The notes: generated by a model not told the origin, from the sequence alone. A stretch of DNA of 64,000 nt from Hyphomonas sp. (GCF_022844445.1 NZ_JALHLS010000006.1:148483-212482), one strand, 5' to 3'. Positions 11,159 through 19,922 are shown, counted from the stretch's first letter. Translations and numbers: made by a program.

Positions 11159-11193
11159 AACGCCTTGTCAGCAAGCGTTCACACAAAAATATT
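11159..11193 (+). promoter_or_regulatory. promoter overlapped by an inverted repeat, upstream of acyl-CoA dehydrogenase
   Basis: TTGTCA (11165-11170) and AATATT (11188-11193) are spaced 17 bp and could be -35/-10. An imperfect inverted repeat AACGCcTTG-TCAG-CAAGCGTT (11159-11179, one bulged base) covers the -35, the usual arrangement for a TetR/FadR-type repressor site. No regulator gene is adjacent. Confidence 0.4.
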
Positions 11194-11263
11194 TTTACCA
11201 AACTGCAAGCCGGGCAACGCGCCCGGTTTCAACCTCAAGCCACTGAAAGCAACGGAGACCGAC

Positions 11264-12463
11264 ATGGACTTCAACGATACCCCCGCCGAAGCCGCCTTCC
11301 GCAAGGAGGCGCATGACTTCCTTTCGAAACACCTCGAGCCGAAATCCGGCGCCCGCCCGCGGGGGGCCAACGAGTCAGCGCTCGCCCGCGCCAAGGCCTG
11401 GCAGAAGACCAAGGCCGAGAACAAATTCGCCCAGATCACCTGGCCGAAGGAATGGGGCGGCCGCGGCGGCAGCTCGATGGAGGCCGTCATCTGGGGCCAA
11501 GAAGAATCGAAGTTCGACGCGCCCACCGGCCCGTTCGCCATCGGCCTCGGCATGTGCGTGCCGACCGTCATCGCCTTTGGCTCCGACGCGCACAAGGACC
11601 GCTATGTCCAGAAAGCCCTGATGGGCGAGGAAATCTGGTGCCAGCTCTTCTCCGAGCCCTCGGCCGGTTCAGACGTGGCAGGTCTGAAGACCAAAGCGGT
11701 CAAGGACGGTGATACGTGGGTGATCAATGGCCAGAAGGTGTGGACCTCCGGCGCCCACTATTCCGATTTCGGCATCCTCCTCGTGCGGACGAACCCCAAG
11801 GTTCCGAAACACAAGGGCCTCACCATGTTCATCGTCAACATGAAGCAGCCCGGCGTTGAAGTCCGCCCGATCCACCAGGCCTCCGGCGGCCGCGAATTCA
11901 ACGAAGTCTACTTCACCGACGTGCGCATCCCGGATACCGACCGTCTCGGGGCCGTGGGCGATGGCTGGAAAGTGGCTCTCGTTACGCTGATGAACGAGCG
12001 CCTCGCCGTGGGCGGATCGCCCGGTCCGGACTGGGGCGAGATCATGGCTTATGCCCAGCAGTCGGGCGCCATGTCAGACCAGGCCTTCCGCGAGAAGCTC
12101 GCTGACTGGTATGTTGCCGCCCAGGGCTACAAGCTGACCAAGTTCCGTACCCAGACGGCCCTCTCGCGCGGCCAGACGCCTGGACCGGAGAACTCGATCG
12201 GCAAGATCATCACCGCCAACCACCTGCAGGACATCTGCAACTCGGCCATCGAGATGCAGGACCATTACGGTATCATCACCGAGACCGACCGGATGCCAGG
12301 CGATGCGATCTTCCAGCAGAGCTTCATGTGGGCGCCTGGCCTGCGCATCGCGGGCGGCACCGACGAGATCCTGAAGAACATCATCGCCGAGCGCGTGCTT
12401 GGCCTGCCGCAGGACGTTCGCGTCGACAAGGACCTCGCTTTCGACGAGATGAAGGTCGGCTGA
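11264..12463 (+). CDS. acyl-CoA dehydrogenase (long-chain/sterol type)
   Basis: A 399-aa acyl-CoA dehydrogenase acting in beta-oxidation, with electrons going to ETF. It has QLFSEPSAGSDVAGLKTKA (flavin/substrate loop), WVINGQKVWTSGAHYSDF (beta-domain motif) and the C-terminal WAPGLRIAGGTDEILKNIIA. The start at 11264 has GGAG 9 bases upstream and gives the family N-terminus MDFNDTPAEAAFRKE. The set of motifs resembles the large subunits of heteromeric dehydrogenases used on bulky side chains such as sterols, with the 9341 gene as a possible small subunit. That pairing is inference. Confidence 0.9.
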   Translation: MDFNDTPAEAAFRKEAHDFLSKHLEPKSGARPRGANESALARAKAWQKTKAENKFAQITWPKEWGGRGGSSMEAVIWGQEESKFDAPTGPFAIGLGMCVPTVIAFGSDAHKDRYVQKALMGEEIWCQLFSEPSAGSDVAGLKTKAVKDGDTWVINGQKVWTSGAHYSDFGILLVRTNPKVPKHKGLTMFIVNMKQPGVEVRPIHQASGGREFNEVYFTDVRIPDTDRLGAVGDGWKVALVTLMNERLAVGGSPGPDWGEIMAYAQQSGAMSDQAFREKLADWYVAAQGYKLTKFRTQTALSRGQTPGPENSIGKIITANHLQDICNSAIEMQDHYGIITETDRMPGDAIFQQSFMWAPGLRIAGGTDEILKNIIAERVLGLPQDVRVDKDLAFDEMKVG

Positions 12464-12519
12464 GGCGGAGCGCTAGGTAGGTTTCCGGATAACGCCGGAG
12501 ACCGGATGGAATGAGGATG

Positions 12520-12552
12520 ATGCCGGGCTCGCCATGCGGGCCCGGCATTTTT
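12520..12552 (+). terminator. Rho-independent terminator
   Basis: A 9-bp perfect stem ATGCCGGGC / GCCCGGCAT with a loop of about 11 nt runs into TTTTT. It ends the acyl-CoA dehydrogenase transcript, yet lies only 14 bp before the next start codon, so the DUF2892 gene either starts from inside this region or depends on readthrough. Confidence 0.75.
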
Positions 12553-12565
12553 CTTGGAGAGCGCC

Positions 12566-12763
12566 ATGTTCAAGACCAACGAAGGTACCATCGACCGCGC
12601 ATTGCGCGTGATTGCCGGTATCGTACTGATCAGCCTCGTGTTTGTCGGCCCGCAGACGCCTTGGGGCTGGCTCGGCATCGTGCCGCTCGTCACCGGCGTT
12701 ATCGGCTCCTGCCCGCTCTACAGCCTGCTGGGCCTCAACACCTGCCCGCTGAAAAAGGGCTAG
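12566..12763 (+). CDS. DUF2892 small membrane protein
   Basis: A 65-aa protein of the YgaP-transmembrane (DUF2892) type: N-terminal TIDRALRVIAGIVLISL, a second hydrophobic hairpin and the C-terminal GSCPLYSLLGLNTC with two Cys. Family members are inner-membrane hairpins, sometimes fused to rhodanese; this one is free-standing. GGAGA lies 5 bases before the ATG. Its stop codon overlaps the stop of the convergent PqiC-like gene in CTAG. Confidence 0.85.
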   Translation: MFKTNEGTIDRALRVIAGIVLISLVFVGPQTPWGWLGIVPLVTGVIGSCPLYSLLGLNTCPLKKG

Positions 12764-13350
12764 GGCTGAGGCGTTTCTTCTGCCGTCTCATCGGCAACGA
12801 ACGAAGCCAGTTCGCTGATGCAGGCGCGTCCGGCATCGGTCAGCGCCTTGGCCCGGGCGGCATTCGAACTGTCGAGGGCCACCGCTGTCGTCGAGACCGT
12901 CGTCTGCGAAATGACCGCGCGCGAGCGCCCTTTCAGCAGCGCGGCATCCAGCCGGCAGCGGGCCGTCTCGCCGTAGAGTGTAAACTCGCTCATCCGCCAC
13001 GTGACTTCATACTCCGTCGGTCCGGAGGCCCCGGTGGGCAGCGCGGCGTGCTCGCCCTCGCCGTTCAGCGCGTCCAGCAGGCCGCCCAGCATCATCTCGG
13101 TCGCATTGTCCGTCCACTGAACGCCGCGCACGACGCGCAGCGCGCCGGTCTCGTCCTCAGCGGCGATCGTGCGGCCGGAGAAGAGGCGCGAGGCTTCCGG
13201 CTCACGGATACGCACCGTCGCTTTCAGCTCGTGCAGCGGCTGGATCGGACCAATCCGGTAATATGCCTCTGGGGCTTCCGGCGTCGGCAGGACACTCACG
13301 CAGCCGGCCAGACCGGCAAGACCGGCCGAGACAATCAGGAACCGGATCAT
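12760..13350 (-). CDS. ABC-type transport auxiliary lipoprotein (PqiC/LptE-like)
   Basis: A 196-aa lipoprotein, last gene of the MCE transport operon. The signal peptide ends in lipobox GLAGC (Cys17). The mature part begins with Y-Y-R-I-G-P and contains the LF-S-G-R-T-I segment and the V-Q-W-T-D pattern of the ABC_trans_aux/PqiC family, thought to act at the outer membrane as the receiving end of MCE-type lipid transport. Its start overlaps the stop of the MlaD-like gene by 4 bp, so the two are translationally coupled. Confidence 0.85.
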   Translation of the reverse strand: MIRFLIVSAGLAGLAGCVSVLPTPEAPEAYYRIGPIQPLHELKATVRIREPEASRLFSGRTIAAEDETGALRVVRGVQWTDNATEMMLGGLLDALNGEGEHAALPTGASGPTEYEVTWRMSEFTLYGETARCRLDAALLKGRSRAVISQTTVSTTAVALDSSNAARAKALTDAGRACISELASFVADETAEETPQP

Positions 13351-14303
13351 CGCCGTTTCTCCTCATAAGGCAGGGGTTCGCCGACGACGAAGCCCTGCGG
13401 GTTGCGTTCAATTTCCCGCACCGTCCGGTCAAGCCGGTTGATCAGGACACGCAGGTCCTGGCTGGCTGCGGCGGTATTCTCGAATGTCTCAGTCGCGGGC
13501 CCCTGCATCACGGCAGTCGCTGCCGCTACGGCGCGTTGGCTTTCAGCCAGCGTCCCCGTTGCGGCAGTTGCCACCTTGCGGAAATCGCCTACGAGCGTCT
13601 TCAGGTCGCCGCTCACTTCCGTCAGGCTCGCATCGGCGTTGACGCCGACCGTTTGCAGTTCGCGCGAGGCATCCTCAAAAGCCTGCGAGGCGGCCGACAC
13701 GTTCTTCAGCGTGACCGAGGCTTCGCTTATCAGTCCATCATCAGCGGCCAGCTTGGCGGTGATGGTTTCAATGTTGCGGATCGAGTTGCCCATCGAGGCA
13801 ATATTCTCGTCTGTCAGTACGCGGTTGATACCGTCAAAGGTGAGGTTCGCACGGCCGAGGGCCTGCGCGCCGCCAGCCACGATCTGATCGACCAGTGTGC
13901 GTTCGGACTTGATCACCGGCACCGGCTGGCCGGGCTTGCCCTCCAGCGGCGCGCCCGTGCCCGCTGTCAGCTGCACGAAGGTTATACCCGTGATGCCAGC
14001 CAACTGGATCGAGGCCGTCGAGTCCACCCGGATCGGCGTCTCGCGCGACACGCGGATATGCGCGCGCACCTTTGATGGGTCTGCCTTGTCGATCCGCACG
14101 GTCGCTACTTCGCCGACCTTGACGCCGATATAGCGCACCGCCGCACCGCTCTCGAGCGAGACCGGGCCTTCGAACACGATGTCATAGGCTTTGTAGTCGC
14201 GCTGGAACTCGGACTGTCCGAGCCAGAGCACAAAGCCGGCGACGAGCGCGGTGGCAACAATCACCAGTACGCCGATCAATGCATAGTTTGCCCGGGTTTC
14301 CAT
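13347..14303 (-). CDS. MlaD/MCE family lipid-transport protein
   Basis: A 318-aa periplasmic lipid-binding subunit. One N-terminal transmembrane anchor (about 8-30) is followed by the MCE domain (GPVSLESGAAVRYIGVKVGEV and VDSTASIQLAGITGITFVQL, about 45-120). A long helical, coiled-coil-like C-terminal region follows. MCE proteins form hexameric rings that carry phospholipids between membranes. The extended C-terminal tail suggests a tube like that of YebT/PqiB or mycobacterial Mce rather than the short E. coli MlaD. Confidence 0.92.
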   Translation of the reverse strand: METRANYALIGVLVIVATALVAGFVLWLGQSEFQRDYKAYDIVFEGPVSLESGAAVRYIGVKVGEVATVRIDKADPSKVRAHIRVSRETPIRVDSTASIQLAGITGITFVQLTAGTGAPLEGKPGQPVPVIKSERTLVDQIVAGGAQALGRANLTFDGINRVLTDENIASMGNSIRNIETITAKLAADDGLISEASVTLKNVSAASQAFEDASRELQTVGVNADASLTEVSGDLKTLVGDFRKVATAATGTLAESQRAVAAATAVMQGPATETFENTAAASQDLRVLINRLDRTVREIERNPQGFVVGEPLPYEEKRR

Positions 14304-14310
14304 GCTTCTT

Positions 14311-15090
14311 CTAAGCCTCTTTCTGTTCCATCGGGGCAGCCGCGCGACCGCGCGGCCCGCTGAAATACTCCTGAATCCACGGATGATCGACCTGTCTTAG
14401 TTCCGGGATCGTTCCGACCGCGAGCACCTTCTTCTCGCCCAGCACAACGATGCGGTCGCACGTCGCGTGCAGCGTATCGACATCATGCGTCACCAGAAAG
14501 ACCGTGAGCCCGAGGGCGCGCTGCAGCGAGCGCACCAGCGTATCGAAACCCGCCGCGGTGATCGGATCAAGCCCCGCCGTAGGCTCGTCGAGGAACAGGA
14601 GTTCCGGATCGAGCGACAGCGCACGAGCCAGCGCGGCACGCTTGCGCATACCGCCGGACAGGTCGGAGGGATACTTGTCGCCTGCACTCGCGGCGAGGCC
14701 AGACAGGCGGATCTTCATGTCCGCGAGTTCACTCATCAGGCCGCGGCTGAGCTGCGTATGCTCCTTCATCGGCACCATGACATTCTCGCGAACGGTGAGG
14801 TTCGAGAACAGTGCACCATCCTGGAACATTATGCCCCAGCGCCGCTCGATCGCCGTGCGCTCATCGCGCGACAGGGTTTCCAGCCGCTCGCCGAACACTT
14901 CCACACTGCCGCTCTCTGGCGGTTTAAGGCCCGTGATCGCACGCAGCAGAACGGATTTTCCGCATCCGGACGGTCCGATAATGCCGACGATCTCCCCCTG
15001 CGGGATATCGAGGTTCAGGTGTTCCAGCACGATATTAGGCCCATAGGCCACCTTGAGGTCGCGGATACGGATCATGGGCGTGGCGCTCAT
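14311..15090 (-). CDS. MlaF-type ABC transporter ATPase
   Basis: A 259-aa ABC ATPase that powers the MCE transporter. Walker A GPSGCGKSVLL, signature LSGGMRKRAALARA, Walker B LLFLDEPTAGLDP and the H-loop VTHD are all intact. The M-R-K-R after the signature is typical of MlaF. Its ATG overlaps the permease stop by 4 bp, which fixes the start at 15090 rather than at an upstream frame extension. Confidence 0.94.
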   Translation of the reverse strand: MSATPMIRIRDLKVAYGPNIVLEHLNLDIPQGEIVGIIGPSGCGKSVLLRAITGLKPPESGSVEVFGERLETLSRDERTAIERRWGIMFQDGALFSNLTVRENVMVPMKEHTQLSRGLMSELADMKIRLSGLAASAGDKYPSDLSGGMRKRAALARALSLDPELLFLDEPTAGLDPITAAGFDTLVRSLQRALGLTVFLVTHDVDTLHATCDRIVVLGEKKVLAVGTIPELRQVDHPWIQEYFSGPRGRAAAPMEQKEA

Positions 15091-16205
15091 ATGCCAAGCT
15101 CCATGTAGAAAATGGCGAACAATGCATCGAGTACGATGACAGCAAAGATCGCCTGCACGACCGAGGTCGTGGTGCGGTGGCCGAGCGACTGCACGCTGCC
15201 GCCGGTCAGCAGGCCCTGACGGCAAGCAATCATCGCGACTACCATGCCGAAGAACGGCGCCTTCGACATGCCGACCCAGAACTGGTCAAGCGGCACCGAC
15301 GCACGCAGACGCTCCACGAACAGGCTCGGGTTGATGTCCAGCGAGGTCCACCCGACAAGGATGCCCCCCGCGATGCCGGCAAGCGTCGCAACAAAGGTCA
15401 GGATCGGCGTCATCACAAGCATCGCCAGAACGCGCGGCGCCACCAGGACATCCATCGGCTTCAGGCCGAGCGTCTGCATCGCGTCGATTTCCTGGCGCAT
15501 CTTCATCGTGCCGATCTGCGCAGTGAAGGACGAGTTCGTCCGCCCTGCCAGCACGATGCCAGTCAGCACCACGCCGAACTCGCGAAGCATCGAATAGCCG
15601 ATGAGTTCGATTGTGTAGATCTCTAGGTCGAAGTCGCGAAGCGTCGTCGCGCCGATGAAGGCCACGACCATACCGACGAAGAAAGAGAGAAACGCGATGA
15701 TCGGCATGGCATTGAGGCCCGCCTCCTCCATCACCGAGACAATCGACGTCCAGCGCAGCTTCCAGGGCTGGGCCAGCAGGCGGATGATCGTGAACATCGT
15801 CTCGCCGAGGAAGGCGAGCGTCGCCGTCACTTCGCGGAAGAAGGCTACCGTGCCCCGGCCAAGGCGCTCGAGCAGGTCGACCAGCCCGTAGGTACGACGG
15901 GGACGGGGCTTGGCGGGATCGGACACCGCGTGCACCTGCGCGATCAGGCTCGCGGCGGCGGCCGGGGTGCCGGTTACGCGCGCATCGCGCGCCGAGCGCA
16001 CGATGCGGTCGATGACATAGGCGCCCGCCGTGTCGATGCGCCCCAGGCCGGCAAGGTCGATGGCTGCGCCCGAGGGCAGGCTCACCTCCCCAAATGACGC
16101 CTCGACGATGTGCAACGTCGCCACCGTCCAGTCCCCCGACAGGCGGAGAACGGTCTCTTCGCCGCTCTTGTCGAGCGCGAAACCGGGGGCGACAGGCGAT
16201 GTCAT
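15087..16205 (-). CDS. STAS-MlaE fused permease
   Basis: A 372-aa inner-membrane permease of the lipid-transport operon and its first gene. Residues about 1-110 form a STAS-like domain (the role played by separate MlaB in E. coli). About 130-370 is the MlaE permease, with VLTGIVLAGRTNSSFTAQIG and MRQEIDAMQTLG, the hallmark EQ-loop-like region. Fusion of STAS and MlaE is common in Alphaproteobacteria. No MlaC-like periplasmic shuttle is adjacent. The operon starts divergently from the dipeptide epimerase gene. Confidence 0.93.
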   Translation of the reverse strand: MTSPVAPGFALDKSGEETVLRLSGDWTVATLHIVEASFGEVSLPSGAAIDLAGLGRIDTAGAYVIDRIVRSARDARVTGTPAAAASLIAQVHAVSDPAKPRPRRTYGLVDLLERLGRGTVAFFREVTATLAFLGETMFTIIRLLAQPWKLRWTSIVSVMEEAGLNAMPIIAFLSFFVGMVVAFIGATTLRDFDLEIYTIELIGYSMLREFGVVLTGIVLAGRTNSSFTAQIGTMKMRQEIDAMQTLGLKPMDVLVAPRVLAMLVMTPILTFVATLAGIAGGILVGWTSLDINPSLFVERLRASVPLDQFWVGMSKAPFFGMVVAMIACRQGLLTGGSVQSLGHRTTTSVVQAIFAVIVLDALFAIFYMELGI

Positions 16206-16238
16206 GTTGCGTACTGGCCTGACCTTTCTAGCAAAACA

Positions 16239-16264
16239 TGCTTAAGCACAGGACTGGCCAGTCC
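16239..16264. promoter_or_regulatory. palindromes in the divergent mlaE / epimerase promoter region
   Basis: Two perfect palindromes, TGCTTAAGCA (16239-16248) and GGACTGGCCAGTCC (16251-16264), lie 2 bp apart in the 87-bp gap between divergent genes. A related half, TACTGGCC, occurs at about 16212. They look like operators, but the regulator is unknown. Confidence 0.4.
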
Positions 16265-16292
16265 AACACATTTCACCCGGCAGGATTAACCC

Positions 16293-17276
16293 ATGCGAAA
16301 TCTGCGGTTCGAAATTGCCCGTGTTTCCACGCCTCTGCGAGCGGCGTTCGCGATTTCGCGGGGCGCTAAGACACATGCGGAGACGGTGCGGGTACGCCTC
16401 TCTGACGGGACCAACGCGGGGCGGGGCGAATGCGTTCCCTATGCGCGGTATGGCGAAACCGTCGACAGCGTCGTTGCTGCGCTAGAAAACCTGCGCGGCG
16501 CAGTGGAGGCAGGCCTCGGCCGCGACGCGCTGCAATCGGCCCTGCCGGCCGGCGCCGCCCGGTGCGCGCTCGACTGCGCGATGTGGGATCTTGAAGCCAA
16601 GCGCGCCGGCCGCCCCGTCTGGCAGCTCGCGGGCCTGCCCGAACCCAAACCCTTCGAAACTGCCGTTACGATCAGCTTCGCCGAACCGGAGGGTATGGCC
16701 GAAGCGGCAAAAGCCGCGCCCGGCACCCTCCTGAAACTGAAACTCGGCGGCGAGGGCGACCTTGACCGACTGCGCGCCGTTCACGCCGCCCGCCCCGGTG
16801 CGCGCCTCATTCTCGACGGCAATGAAGGTCTCGCCGCGGACGCCTACCCCGCCCTCGTCGCCGCTGCGGCGCGACTCGGCGCTGTGCTCATCGAGCAACC
16901 CTTTCCGGCTGGCAAGGACGAGCAACTCCTGAACCGCCCCGGTCCGGTTGCAGTGTGCGCGGACGAAAGCGCCCATACCAGCGCCGACATTCAGACGCTC
17001 GCGCGCAGCTATGACGCCGTGAACGTGAAGCTCGACAAGGCCGGCGGGTTTACAGAGGCCCTCGCCATGGTGCACGCCGCGCGCCGGTCCGGCATGGGCG
17101 TGATGATCGGCTGCATGGTCGCCAGTTCCCTGTCGATGGCGCCGGCCGCCCTGCTCGCCAGCCTCGCTGACGCCGCCGATCTCGACGGCCCGCTCTGGCT
17201 GGCGGAAGACATCGGGGATGGCCTGATCATCCGTGAAGGGATCATCTCACCGCCAACCGCCGCGCTCTGGGGCTAG
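16293..17276 (+). CDS. dipeptide epimerase / N-acetyl-Glu racemase-like (enolase superfamily)
   Basis: A 327-aa enolase-superfamily racemase. ECVPYARYGET near the N-terminus is characteristic of the L-Ala-D/L-Glu epimerase/DgcA group. The barrel carries KLKLGG (the K-x-K catalytic base), LDGNEG and IEQPF plus CADES (metal ligands), and NVKLDKAGG (second Lys). The substrate is likely a dipeptide from murein turnover (L-Ala-D-Glu) or an N-acyl-D-Glu. No DgcN or murein-peptide amidase neighbour is present to decide. Its stop abuts that of the ABC-F gene. Confidence 0.88.
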   Translation: MRNLRFEIARVSTPLRAAFAISRGAKTHAETVRVRLSDGTNAGRGECVPYARYGETVDSVVAALENLRGAVEAGLGRDALQSALPAGAARCALDCAMWDLEAKRAGRPVWQLAGLPEPKPFETAVTISFAEPEGMAEAAKAAPGTLLKLKLGGEGDLDRLRAVHAARPGARLILDGNEGLAADAYPALVAAAARLGAVLIEQPFPAGKDEQLLNRPGPVAVCADESAHTSADIQTLARSYDAVNVKLDKAGGFTEALAMVHAARRSGMGVMIGCMVASSLSMAPAALLASLADAADLDGPLWLAEDIGDGLIIREGIISPPTAALWG

Positions 17277-19169
17277 TCAGCGCACCGCGGCTTCATAAGC
17301 TTCACTTGCCTCGAGCCACACGGCTTCCGCCGCTTCCTTCTCGGCGACGAACTTCGCTCGTTCCTTCAGACGTTGGCGCACCTCGTGCGGCGGGATGTCG
17401 GGGCGGGCGACTTCTACGTCCAGGGACGCGATCTTCGCGGCGAGACGCTCCATCACCTTCTCCGCATCCTGCGCCTTCTTCTTCAGCGGCGCAGCAGCTT
17501 CGCGCGCGGCCGACGCCTTGCGACGTGCCTCGGCCTTGTCGGCCGGCTCATCATCGGGCGCAGCCGCTGCCTTTGCCGGCCCCGCCTTCTCACGGTCCGT
17601 GCTGAGCACCAGCGTGCGGTAATCGTTCAGGTCGCCGTCATAGCGCGAGACCTTCCCGTCCTTCACCAGCCACAGTTCGTCCGCCGTCGCTTCGGCGAGG
17701 TAGACATCGTGCGTGATCAGCAGCACAGCGCCCGGGAAGTCATTGATGGCATAGATCAGCGCCTCGCGGCTGTCGATATCAAGGTGCGAGGTCGGCTCGT
17801 CGAGGATAAGGATATGTGGCCGTTCCAGCGCGATCAGCCCGAGGATCAGGCGCACCTTCTCGCCGCCCGAAAGTGCCTCAACCTTGGTCTCGACCTTCTC
17901 GTGACTGAACCCCATCTGCGCCGCAACCGACCGCTGCTTCGCCGGCGGCGTGCCCTGCGGCAGCGCGCGCATCACGTGCTCAAGCAGCGTGTCGCCGGCG
18001 GTCAGCTCGTCCAGCTGGTCCTGTGAGAAATACCCTATACGGACGGCTTTCGGCGCAAGACGCTTGCCGCCCATCAATGGCAGGCGCTCGGCTATGGACT
18101 TCACCAGCGTCGTCTTGCCCTGTCCGTTAGTGCCGACAATCGCGATCCGGTCATCCGGGTCAAGACGAATGTCCACACCGCTGAGGATGCGTGCGCCCGG
18201 CCCGTAGCCGAGCTCTGCGCCCTTGATCTCCAGAAGCGGCGGCGACAGCTTCGATTCCGGCGCCGGGAACACGAAGGGCGTCGTGCGCTCCGCGATCGGG
18301 ATCGACACGTCCTGCATCTTCTCCAGCATCTTTACGCGGCTCTGCGCCTGTCTCGCCTTCGAGGCCTTGGCGCGGAACCGGTCGACGAAGGCCTGCAGGT
18401 GCGCACGCTCGGCGGCCTGCTTGGTACGCTGGCTTTCCAGCTGCGCCAGTTTCGCCGCGCGCAGGCGCAGCCAGTCATCATATCCGCCCGGCGTGATCGA
18501 CAGCTTGCGGTGTTCCAGTGCCAGTGTGTGCGTCACGCTTCGATTGAGCAACTCGCGGTCGTGGCTGACAATCAGTACCGTATTCGGATACTTGCGCAGA
18601 TAGCCTTCCAGCCAGGCTGCGCCTTCAAGGTCGAGATAGTTGGACGGCTCGTCGAGCAGCAGCAGGTCCGGCTGCGCGAACAGGGCGCCAGCAATCGCCG
18701 CGCGCATCCGCCAGCCGCCGGAAAACTCGCGCGTCGCGCGCGAGAGGTCCGCATGCTTGAAGCCAAGCCCCATCAGCACTTCTGCCGCCCGCGCCTCGGC
18801 CGACCAGGCATCAATGTCAAGGAGGCGCGCGTGGATCTCGCCGATCCGGTCGGGGTCGGTGGCCGTCTCTGACTCGGTCATCAGCGCGTGGCGTTCAGCG
18901 TCGGCCTGCAGCACCACGTCCATGATCGTCTCATCCGACGGCGCCACTTCCTGCGCCACCCAGCCAAGCCGTGCCCCGTTTTGCAATCGGATCGGGCTGT
19001 CCTTGCCAGGCGCAGCGATCTCCTCCCGGATCAGCCGCAGCAGCGTGGATTTCCCGGTCCCGTTGCGCCCGACGAGGCCCACCTTCCAGCCAGCCGAAAT
19101 CCGCGCCGACGCAGCTTCAAACAGCGGGCGCGCTTCAACGCGGTAGTCAAGGTTACGGATTTCCAGCAT
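17277..19169 (-). CDS. ABC-F family ATP-binding protein
   Basis: A 630-aa soluble protein with two ABC ATPase domains and no membrane segments. Walker A motifs are GRNGTGKSTLL and GTNGQGKTTLV. There are two Walker B motifs (LLLLDEPSNYLD and ILILDEPTSHLD), a positively charged interdomain linker (ABC-F P-site arm region, about 240-290) and a C-terminal charged coiled coil (about 540-630). It is of the Uup/YheS type that acts on stalled ribosomes, though the exact subgroup is not certain. The start MLEIRNLDYRVEA at 19169 is the family N-terminus. Confidence 0.93.
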   Translation of the reverse strand: MLEIRNLDYRVEARPLFEAASARISAGWKVGLVGRNGTGKSTLLRLIREEIAAPGKDSPIRLQNGARLGWVAQEVAPSDETIMDVVLQADAERHALMTESETATDPDRIGEIHARLLDIDAWSAEARAAEVLMGLGFKHADLSRATREFSGGWRMRAAIAGALFAQPDLLLLDEPSNYLDLEGAAWLEGYLRKYPNTVLIVSHDRELLNRSVTHTLALEHRKLSITPGGYDDWLRLRAAKLAQLESQRTKQAAERAHLQAFVDRFRAKASKARQAQSRVKMLEKMQDVSIPIAERTTPFVFPAPESKLSPPLLEIKGAELGYGPGARILSGVDIRLDPDDRIAIVGTNGQGKTTLVKSIAERLPLMGGKRLAPKAVRIGYFSQDQLDELTAGDTLLEHVMRALPQGTPPAKQRSVAAQMGFSHEKVETKVEALSGGEKVRLILGLIALERPHILILDEPTSHLDIDSREALIYAINDFPGAVLLITHDVYLAEATADELWLVKDGKVSRYDGDLNDYRTLVLSTDREKAGPAKAAAAPDDEPADKAEARRKASAAREAAAPLKKKAQDAEKVMERLAAKIASLDVEVARPDIPPHEVRQRLKERAKFVAEKEAAEAVWLEASEAYEAAVR

Positions 19170-19262
19170 GGCCGTCCCATACCCGCTCAAAGTCAAAAAG
19201 ACACGCTAAAAGCACTGCAAAATGACATCGCATCCATGCTGGAGCCATGCCCCATTGCCGCC

Positions 19263-19279
19263 ATGTTGCAGTGCAACAT
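19263..19279. promoter_or_regulatory. 17-bp perfect palindrome ATGTTGCA-G-TGCAACAT
   Basis: A perfect inverted repeat with a single central base lies just before the favoured start of the GNAT gene and within 110 bp of the divergent ABC-F start. It is of operator size and symmetry. If translation began at the upstream ATG (19236) it would be coding sequence instead. Confidence 0.4.
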
Positions 19280-19286
19280 TGCGCGT

Positions 19287-19922
19287 ATGGAATATCCCAG
19301 TTTCCCCGTCCAGCTGGACAGCGGCGAGTCTGTCCAGCTGCGGCCCATCGGCCCGCGCGATACTGGCCGCATGAAGGCCGGAATCGCGGCCCTGTCGGAC
19401 CATTCACGCTACCTGCGCTTCTTCAACGGCTCGCAGACCCTGCCCGACCACGTAATCGAGCGGCTCTGCGATGCTGACGGCTGGAAGCACATCGCCTGGG
19501 GCGCCATCGACCATGCCGCGCCCGGCCAGCCGGCGATCGGCGCAGTGCACGCGATCCGCCGCGGCGCCAGCAACGAGGCCGAACTCGCCCTCGCCGTGCT
19601 CGATGCCTGGCATGGCAAGGGCCTCGCGCGCCTTCTGCTCACCGCCGTGCTGACCGATGCCCGCGCGGCCGGCATCACGCGGCTCACAGCCGAGACGATG
19701 GCGGAAAACCGCGCCTCCCGGCAGCTCTTCCGCAGCCTCAGCGGCCTCTCGGCCCACCGTGAAGGCCCGGTCGTCAGCTACCGCTTCGACACCGACACCG
19801 CGCTGAAGAATCTCGAACCGCTGACGCAGGGGCCCGCCGGGACCGCGCTGCGCGCCGGCCTCAAGGAAGCCGCCGCCCGGCGGGCGCGCCTGCTGGCGGC
19901 TGCCGCCCGACGCGCCGTCTGA
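19287..19922 (+). CDS. GNAT family N-acetyltransferase
   Basis: A 211-aa acetyltransferase. S-V-Q-L-R-P-I at the N-terminus, L-A-L-A-V-L-D-A-W-H-G-K-G-L-A-R (acetyl-CoA binding motif A, Q/R-x-x-G-x-G/A) and ETMAENRASRQLF are typical. The 30 C-terminal residues are Ala/Arg-rich. The start is uncertain: in-frame ATGs also stand at 19236 and nearby, and none has a good Shine-Dalgarno sequence. The substrate is unknown. The gene is divergent from ABC-F and convergent with the next gene, with abutting stops. Confidence 0.75.
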   Translation: MEYPSFPVQLDSGESVQLRPIGPRDTGRMKAGIAALSDHSRYLRFFNGSQTLPDHVIERLCDADGWKHIAWGAIDHAAPGQPAIGAVHAIRRGASNEAELALAVLDAWHGKGLARLLLTAVLTDARAAGITRLTAETMAENRASRQLFRSLSGLSAHREGPVVSYRFDTDTALKNLEPLTQGPAGTALRAGLKEAAARRARLLAAAARRAV

